Source of the DNA: DATKMG01 sp035541995
GTDB lineage: Bacteria > Acidobacteriota > Terriglobia > Versatilivoradales > Versatilivoraceae
Direction: 5' to 3'
Length of the DNA stretch: 10,210 nucleotides
Assembly: GCA_035541995.1 (NCBI GenBank)
Contig: DATKMG010000339.1
Coordinates: forward strand, 1 to 10,210
This document shows positions 7,042 to 10,210 of this stretch, one piece after another. The position numbers were made by a program, and so were the translations under genes. Numbering within the stretch: the first letter of the stretch is position 1; each line of letters begins with the position of its first letter. The notes below the pieces were generated by a model. The model searched no databases. It was not told the DNA's origin and saw nothing but the letters and a program-made list of their open reading frames with translations.

Positions 7042-8484
7042 CTATGCGGAACCTTCCCCCCACAAGACTGCTGGAATGGTCTTGAACAAGATCTCGACAT
7101 CCAACCAAAGAGACCACTCATCGATGTACTGCATATCCAACTCCATCCAATGATCGAAGGAGACGTTGTTTCTCCCATTGATCTGCCAAAGACAAGTGAT
7201 TCCTGGCCTGACACTGAACCTCCGCCTCTGCCAATCCTGGTCGAAGCCGTTGTAGTCCCGCACAGGAAGAGGCCTGGGGCCCACAAGACTCATGTCGCCC
7301 TTCAATACATTAAAGAGCTGAGGCAGTTCGTCGATGCTGGTCTTCCGTAAAAATCTGCCGATGGGCGTGATCCGGGGGTCGTTCTTGATCTTGAAGACCG
7401 GTCCATCCATCTCGTTCAATTGCTCCAGCTCTTCTATCTTTTCCTCGGCATCCGGAACCATGGTCCGGAACTTGTATAGCCGGAATCGACGCTTGTTGAA
7501 GCCGACCCTGTCCTGAACAAATAGGACTGGCCCAGGAGAGGTTAGCTTGATCAACAAGGCCGTCAATGCAAAGAGCGGTATCAGTAAAACCAACAGGACC
7601 GCAGAAACAAAGATGTCCAGCAGGCGCTTAACTGCCAGCGGCCAGCCATGAAGGATTCCGTTTTGGAAGGTGATGACTGCCTCTTCGCCAAACTCCTCCG
7701 CCCGGGCATTGGCCAACCGCGGATTAAACAGGCTCGACAGGTACCTGACCACGATCCCCTGCTCTTCACACAGGGCCACAATCCGTGCCGCTTCGTGATA
7801 CAACGACTTGACAGGCAAACCAATGACGACTTCATCCACCACGTGCGACCTCAGATAGGCGGGAAATTCCGCCAAGTTGCAGACCAAGGAGTGGCCATTC
7901 CTGGAGCGAGGCTCGCTCCCTGCCCACTGGTCGTCCACAAATCCGCCAAGGATGTAGCCCAGTTCCGGCCGGGCCTTCAGACTTTCAACGAATTGGAAGG
8001 TCCGCGGATTCATGCCCACAATGATCATGTTCCGCAAGTTGCGGCCGTGGAGACGCAGCACTTCCTGCAAACGCCTGATGCTGAACCGGACCAGCACCAG
8101 CAAGAGCGTGCTCGTCGACCAGAAGACGCCGATGAAAACAGGCGTCATCAAGGCAAAATGGAAAAGTTGTGTAGCAATGAAAAGGACCACACTGCCCAGG
8201 GTTGTCGCCTTCAGGATGTCGAGCGCTTCGCTCTTGCGCGTTGAGAGACGCCGGGACAGATAGAGCCCGAACACAGAAAGCGAGAGGTGACCGCCGAGCA
8301 CAAAGGCAAGCAATACCAAGAAGTTCCGAACCGAGATCCGCATTTCCAGGAAACGGACTAGCGGGACGGTTTCATTGTAACTGTAGTAAGACGCTACAGC
8401 CGCCAGGCACAACGCCAGGACTAGAAGGAGGATGTCGAGCATCTCCAGGGCTTTCATCAGTAGTTGGCGGCGGAAGAAAAGCAT
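7042..8484 (-). CDS. Polyprenyl-phosphate sugar-1-phosphate transferase (WbaP/WcaJ type, initiating enzyme)
   Basis: This 480-residue protein has the layout of the large PGT initiators. About four membrane helices lie at 14-34, 53-75, 92-112 and 114-134. A Rossmann-like cytoplasmic domain follows, with MIIVGMNPRTFQFVESLK (153-170) and GFVDD. A reentrant helix at about 288-314 leads the catalytic domain. Catalytic-domain motifs are SPGPVLFVQDRVG, YKFRTM (337-342), PRITPIGRFLRKTSIDELPQL with the Asp-Glu dyad (385-386), MSLVGPRPLP (398-407) and RPGITCLWQINGRN (426-439). Such enzymes transfer a sugar-1-phosphate (glucose, galactose or a derivative) from UDP-sugar to undecaprenyl phosphate, the first step of repeat-unit assembly. 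The start at 8484 lacks a ribosome site; an ATG at 8457 in the same frame is an alternative. A 7-base tandem repeat lies just upstream. The first sugar cannot be predicted. Confidence 0.93.
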   Translation of the reverse strand: MLFFRRQLLMKALEMLDILLLVLALCLAAVASYYSYNETVPLVRFLEMRISVRNFLVLLAFVLGGHLSLSVFGLYLSRRLSTRKSEALDILKATTLGSVVLFIATQLFHFALMTPVFIGVFWSTSTLLLVLVRFSIRRLQEVLRLHGRNLRNMIIVGMNPRTFQFVESLKARPELGYILGGFVDDQWAGSEPRSRNGHSLVCNLAEFPAYLRSHVVDEVVIGLPVKSLYHEAARIVALCEEQGIVVRYLSSLFNPRLANARAEEFGEEAVITFQNGILHGWPLAVKRLLDIFVSAVLLVLLIPLFALTALLIKLTSPGPVLFVQDRVGFNKRRFRLYKFRTMVPDAEEKIEELEQLNEMDGPVFKIKNDPRITPIGRFLRKTSIDELPQLFNVLKGDMSLVGPRPLPVRDYNGFDQDWQRRRFSVRPGITCLWQINGRNNVSFDHWMELDMQYIDEWSLWLDVEILFKTIPAVLWGEGSA

Positions 8485-8492
8485 ATAAAAGC

Positions 8493-8527
8493 AGTGGTCG
8501 GTGATCAGTGGTTAGTGATTAGTGATT
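8493..8527. repeat. Five-unit 7-base tandem repeat next to the PGT start codon
   Basis: Five contiguous units read on the plus strand as AGTGGTC, GGTGATC, AGTGGTT, AGTGATT and AGTGATT (8493-8499, 8500-8506, 8507-8513, 8514-8520, 8521-8527). The run ends 8 bases upstream of the ATG at 8484, so it occupies the place of the ribosome binding site and 5' leader of the sugar transferase. Confidence 0.85.
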
Positions 8528-8569
8528 CTCATAATAAACACGAAAAATACAGCTGTTAAAACAGGACCA

Positions 8570-8625
8570 GGGGACAACCCCCATGAAGGCTTATCAAGCC
8601 TTCATCCTTTGATAAGGGGGAATTT
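8570..8625. repeat. GGGGACAACCCCC element, copy 1, with internal hairpin
   Basis: It begins with GGGGACAACCCCC (8570-8582) and ends with TTTGATAAGGGGGAATTT (8608-8625). Between them is a perfect inverted repeat: ATGAAGGCTT (8583-8592), loop ATC, AAGCCTTCAT (8596-8605). The C-run before and the G-run after could extend pairing around the hairpin. No T run follows on either strand, so it is not a standard terminator. Confidence 0.7.
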
Positions 8626-8634
8626 GGAGCAAAG

Positions 8635-8666
8635 GCCGCGAATGAACGCATATGAACGCGAATAAG
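8635..8666. repeat. GCGAATGAACGC repeat copy in the CpsD-PGT gap
   Basis: Contains GCCGCGAATGAACGC followed by TATGAACGCGAATAAG. It belongs to the same repeat family as the copies at 9638-9701 and 10015-10048. Confidence 0.65.
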
Positions 8667-8728
8667 AAAAACCACCACAAAGGCACCAAGACACCAAGGG
8701 AGAAACGACAAAACCCAGCTACTGCGAC

Positions 8729-8767
8729 GGGGACAACCCCCGAACGTCTATTGATTAAGGGGGAATT
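8729..8767. repeat. GGGGACAACCCCC element, copy 2
   Basis: GGGGACAACCCCC at 8729-8741 is identical to 8570-8582. TTGATTAAGGGGGAATT at 8751-8767 matches the end of copy 1 apart from one extra T. The hairpin core of copy 1 is replaced by a short unrelated stretch. Confidence 0.7.
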
Positions 8768-8774
8768 GACTGGA

Positions 8775-8849
8775 CCCCCCTTGTGGCCCCCCCTGACCCA
8801 GGGGGGGAGTGTTACTTGCCCCCCATGAGACCACCCTAAACAAGGGGGG
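8775..8849. repeat. Nested G/C-run inverted repeats just past the CpsD-like stop codon
   Basis: The outer arms CCCCCCTTGT (8775-8784) and ACAAGGGGGG (8840-8849) are perfectly complementary. Inside lies a second perfect stem, CCCCCCC (8787-8793) and GGGGGGG (8801-8807), with the 7-base loop TGACCCA. On the minus strand this begins 7 bases after the TAG at 8859-8857. A very stable RNA fold could slow or stop transcription or protect the 3' end, but there is no T tract, so I do not call a terminator. Confidence 0.7.
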
Positions 8850-8856
8850 AGTCATG

Positions 8857-9606
8857 CTAAAACCTGTGGTAGAGGCCTTCGGGGATCGGGTACGTTCGCT
8901 TGTTTAGAACCGTCCCCAGCAATTTCACTTTGGCCGCCACCAGGTTCTCTTTCACCCGCCTTACCGTCTCGCGCCGGGTGACATTCGCTTCCAGCACCAG
9001 GATCATCCCGTCCGACATCCCCCCCAACAGGGCCGCATCGGCATACCGATTCAATGGCGGTGCATCAATCAGCACGTGAGCAAAGTTGGATCTCATCTCT
9101 TCCACCCTGGCCCGAAACCGCTCTGAACTCAGCACATTGTGCATCTCAGGTCCGCCCATCCCGGTCGTCATCACCCAGAGCGACCCTCCAACCGGCTCCA
9201 TGTACTCCTGCAGAGGCGCGCCCCCCACGATGGCATCCGTCAGCCCGGTGCGATTGTCCAGGTGGAAGTGCTTCTCCAGCCACGGCGTCTTCAGGTTGGC
9301 ATCAACCAGGCAGACCGGCCGCTCTCCCTGGAGCGCCAGGACTTCCCCGGCCCGCGCCATGACCCAGCTGCAGCCGTTGCCATGCTCGATGGCACAGAAC
9401 GTGACCACCTGCGGAGCACTGGAACCCGTCGTTAGAAACACCCGCTGCACCAGCTTCACGATCTCTTCATAAGACTGGTTCCGACCGTTGGTCCCGGACT
9501 TGAGGCCCGGAGATGCAGTCAGAGAGGCAGGACGATCAAGAGGCGGGGTTACAAAAAGGTTCCCGCCTTTGTCGGCCCGGCGGAGAATTTCGTAGTTTCT
9601 GCTCAT
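8857..9606 (-). CDS. CpsD/CapB-family P-loop protein, probable inactive BY-kinase homologue
   Basis: This 249-residue soluble protein has the fold of the cytoplasmic half of bacterial tyrosine kinases that regulate capsule chain length (CpsD, CapB, Wzc C-terminal). The matching blocks are QVVTFCAIEHGNGCSWVMAR (66-85) at the Walker A position, VCLVDANLKTPWLEKHF (98-114) at Walker A', GLTDAIVGGAPLQEYM (121-136) and HVLIDAPPL (177-185) at Walker B. The usual GxGKS/T lysine is Cys 79, and the second Asp of DxDxR in Walker A' is Asn 104, with Lys in place of Arg. There is no C-terminal tyrosine cluster, only the Tyr in RTYP and LYHRF. ATP hydrolysis is therefore doubtful. The start is ATG 9606 with AGGTGA 4 bases upstream; the frame is open to an ATG at 9747, but that stretch is repeat DNA. 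It is the first gene of the locus in view. Confidence 0.85.
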   Translation of the reverse strand: MSRNYEILRRADKGGNLFVTPPLDRPASLTASPGLKSGTNGRNQSYEEIVKLVQRVFLTTGSSAPQVVTFCAIEHGNGCSWVMARAGEVLALQGERPVCLVDANLKTPWLEKHFHLDNRTGLTDAIVGGAPLQEYMEPVGGSLWVMTTGMGGPEMHNVLSSERFRARVEEMRSNFAHVLIDAPPLNRYADAALLGGMSDGMILVLEANVTRRETVRRVKENLVAAKVKLLGTVLNKRTYPIPEGLYHRF

Positions 9607-9610
9607 GTTG

Positions 9611-9616
9611 TCACCT
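9611..9616 (-). promoter_or_regulatory. Ribosome binding site AGGTGA for the CpsD-like gene
   Basis: AGGTGA on the minus strand matches the end of the consensus AGGAGGTGA and lies 4 bases before the ATG at 9606. It fixes the start there rather than at the upstream in-frame ATG 9747. Confidence 0.65.
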
Positions 9617-9637
9617 GCGGATGCGAAGTTAAAATTG

Positions 9638-9655
9638 GTCGCGAATGAACGCGAC
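9638..9655. repeat. Small hairpin in the leader of the CpsD-like gene
   Basis: GTCGCG (9638-9643), loop AATGAA, CGCGAC (9650-9655): a perfect 6-base stem starting 31 bases upstream of the ATG at 9606. It is also a member of the GCGAATGAACGCG repeat family. Confidence 0.6.
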
Positions 9656-9666
9656 TGCAAAAAATG

Positions 9667-9701
9667 AGCCGCGAATGGACGCGGATAAACGCAAATATGA
9701 A
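9667..9701. repeat. GCGAAT-type repeat, forward arm
   Basis: Begins AGCCGCGAATGGACGC and ends AACGCAAATATGAA. It matches the reverse complement of 10015-10048 with a handful of substitutions and one extra base, so the two form long imperfect inverted arms about 315 bases apart. Confidence 0.7.
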
Positions 9702-9749
9702 ACTCCAGTGGAGGAGTGCTGGGGAAAAAGAGGCAAGAGAAGAGCATCT

Positions 9750-9775
9750 AACAGGATGGACAGGATTAACAGGAC
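9750..9775. repeat. ACAGGAT motif cluster, forward
   Basis: Reads AACAGGATGGACAGG then ATTAACAGGAC: three ACAGGA units about 9-11 bases apart. The reverse complement pattern (CCTGT) recurs at 9897-9920, 9949-9972, 9998-10010 and 10176-10198, and a forward form (TAGGATTGACAGAATTAAG) at 10091-10109. Confidence 0.6.
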
Positions 9776-9897
9776 AAACCAGACCCAGGCGATCAAATGA
9801 TTCAGTCAAAAAGCTGTTTACCTCTCCCGCCTGGATCGGCATAAGTCGGCGATTAGACTTGTCTGCAGCAAAACTCGGTCTCTGGCTCTTCATCTTC

Positions 9898-9915
9898 AGT
9901 ATCCTGTACACCCTG
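9898..9915. repeat. CCTGT-type repeat, exact 18-base copy 1
   Basis: AGTATCCTGTACACCCTG is identical to 10181-10198. Both are preceded by a CTTCTCATC- or CTCTTCATC-like stretch, so the shared unit is longer than the exact core. Confidence 0.75.
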
Positions 9916-9948
9916 TTTCCAGCATGGCCCTGCACCCAGGCTTGTTTC

Positions 9949-9972
9949 TTATCCTGTCTACCCTGTTAAAAC
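9949..9972. repeat. CCTGT-type repeat, diverged copy
   Basis: Contains TTATCCTGTCTACCCTGTT, a close variant of the 18-base core at 9898-9915. Confidence 0.6.
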
Positions 9973-10014
9973 TGCTATCCTCATCCGTCTATCTCATGCA
10001 TCCTGTTTCCATTC

Positions 10015-10048
10015 TTCAATGCGCGTTGATTTGCGTCTATTCGCGGCT
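10015..10048. repeat. GCGAAT-type repeat, reverse arm
   Basis: On the minus strand it reads AGCCGCGAATAGACGC... and ends ...GCATTGAA, pairing with the forward arm at 9667-9701. A further partial copy in the same reverse orientation lies at 10058-10072 (contains CGTCCATTTGCGG). Confidence 0.7.
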
Positions 10049-10180
10049 AAATCTTTCCCGTCCATTTGCGGTTTTCCCCAGGTCTCTTAATAGGATTGAC
10101 AGAATTAAGGGTCTGAGCTGGGTAAATCGCCAGGAATTCTCATAGCCCCTGCAATAATCTGTCTTTGCCTTCTCATCCTG

Positions 10181-10198
10181 AGTATCCTGTACACCCTG
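10181..10198. repeat. CCTGT-type repeat, exact 18-base copy 2
   Basis: Identical to 9898-9915 (AGTATCCTGTACACCCTG), 283 bases apart. Confidence 0.75.
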
Positions 10199-10210
10199 CT
10201 TACATTGCTT

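Larger units (their letters stand above)
8485..8856. other. Repeat-rich 372-base gap between the CpsD-like gene and the PGT gene
   Basis: No gene is seen on either strand. The gap holds, from left to right, a heptamer tandem run, two copies of a GGGGACAACCCCC element, a GCGAATGAACGC repeat (8635-8666), a CACCACAAAGGCACCAAGAC-type segment (8674-8699) and G/C-run inverted repeats next to the CpsD-like stop codon. The material looks like accumulated short dispersed repeats rather than a decayed gene. Any promoter for the PGT gene should be in here, but no clear -35/-10 pair stands out. Confidence 0.7.
9607..10210. other. Repeat-rich non-coding region upstream of the CpsD-like gene
   Basis: About 600 bases without a believable gene on either strand; the frames that stay open here translate repeat DNA into low-complexity, Pro/Ser/Cys-rich peptides. 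It holds GCGAATGGACGCG-type repeats in both orientations and at least five CCTGT/ACAGG motif copies. The promoter of the polysaccharide operon should lie here or beyond the right edge, but I see no confident -35/-10 pair. Confidence 0.7.

Noticed and set aside
7648..8244. Plus-strand frame of 198 codons inside the sugar transferase
   Set aside because: It is antisense to a protein with complete family motifs, and its own translation is rich in Gln, His and Arg with no recognisable domain.
8493..8527. CRISPR-like array
   Set aside because: The units are 7 bases and directly contiguous with no spacers; the other repeats in the window are irregularly spaced and mixed in orientation.
8583..8605. 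Rho-independent terminator at the perfect 10-base hairpin
   Set aside because: There is no T tract after the stem on either strand, and the hairpin sits inside a repeated element.
9607..9747. N-terminal extension of the CpsD-like protein starting at ATG 9747
   Set aside because: The extra 47 residues are a translation of the GCGAAT repeat DNA, with no family similarity, and a good ribosome site (AGGTGA) precedes the ATG at 9606.

Overview
The window is a stretch of a surface-polysaccharide (capsule, exopolysaccharide or O-antigen-like) biosynthesis locus. All eight supported genes lie on the minus strand, so the locus reads from right to left. In that order it holds: a CpsD/CapB-family P-loop protein with degenerate ATP-binding motifs (9606-8857); a polyprenyl-phosphate sugar-1-phosphate transferase that would start the repeat unit on the lipid carrier (8484-7042); a two-domain protein joining a NodB-type polysaccharide deacetylase to a family-2 glycosyltransferase (6835-4916); a second family-2 glycosyltransferase (4903-3989); a WecG/TagA/CpsF glycosyltransferase (3976-3206); an NAD-dependent sugar-nucleotide epimerase/dehydratase (3206-2196); a family-4 glycosyltransferase (about 2014-812); and the N-terminal part of a Wzx-like flippase that runs off the left edge (703-1). 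No polymerase (Wzy), export channel (Wza) or membrane co-polymerase (Wzc N-terminal domain) is visible here.

A consistent reading is that the PGT-type transferase loads the first sugar phosphate onto undecaprenyl phosphate, the glycosyltransferases extend it, the epimerase supplies a modified nucleotide sugar, the deacetylase domain may remove acetyl groups, and the flippase moves the lipid-linked unit across the inner membrane. The middle genes are tightly packed: gaps of 12 bases at 4904-4915 and 3977-3988, and a one-base TAATG overlap at 3206. This points to one transcript from 6835 to 2196. Wider gaps of about 100-210 bases at 704-811, 2015-2195 and 6836-7041 hold no recognisable gene.

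The right-hand third is different. The gaps at 8485-8856 and 9607-10210 contain no gene but are full of repeats: a run of five 7-base units just upstream of the transferase start; two copies of a GGGGACAACCCCC...AAGGGGGAATT element; G/C-run hairpins after the CpsD-like stop codon; GCGAATGAACGCG-type repeats in both orientations; and many copies of a CCTGT/ACAGG motif.

The organism looks like an environmental Gram-negative bacterium of middling GC content. The repeat-rich spacers and the odd CpsD-like protein recall Acidobacteriota and similar phyla, but that placement is an inference with low confidence. The most notable observations are the deacetylase-glycosyltransferase fusion, the probable loss of kinase activity in the CpsD-like protein, and the structured repeat islands around the first two genes of the locus.
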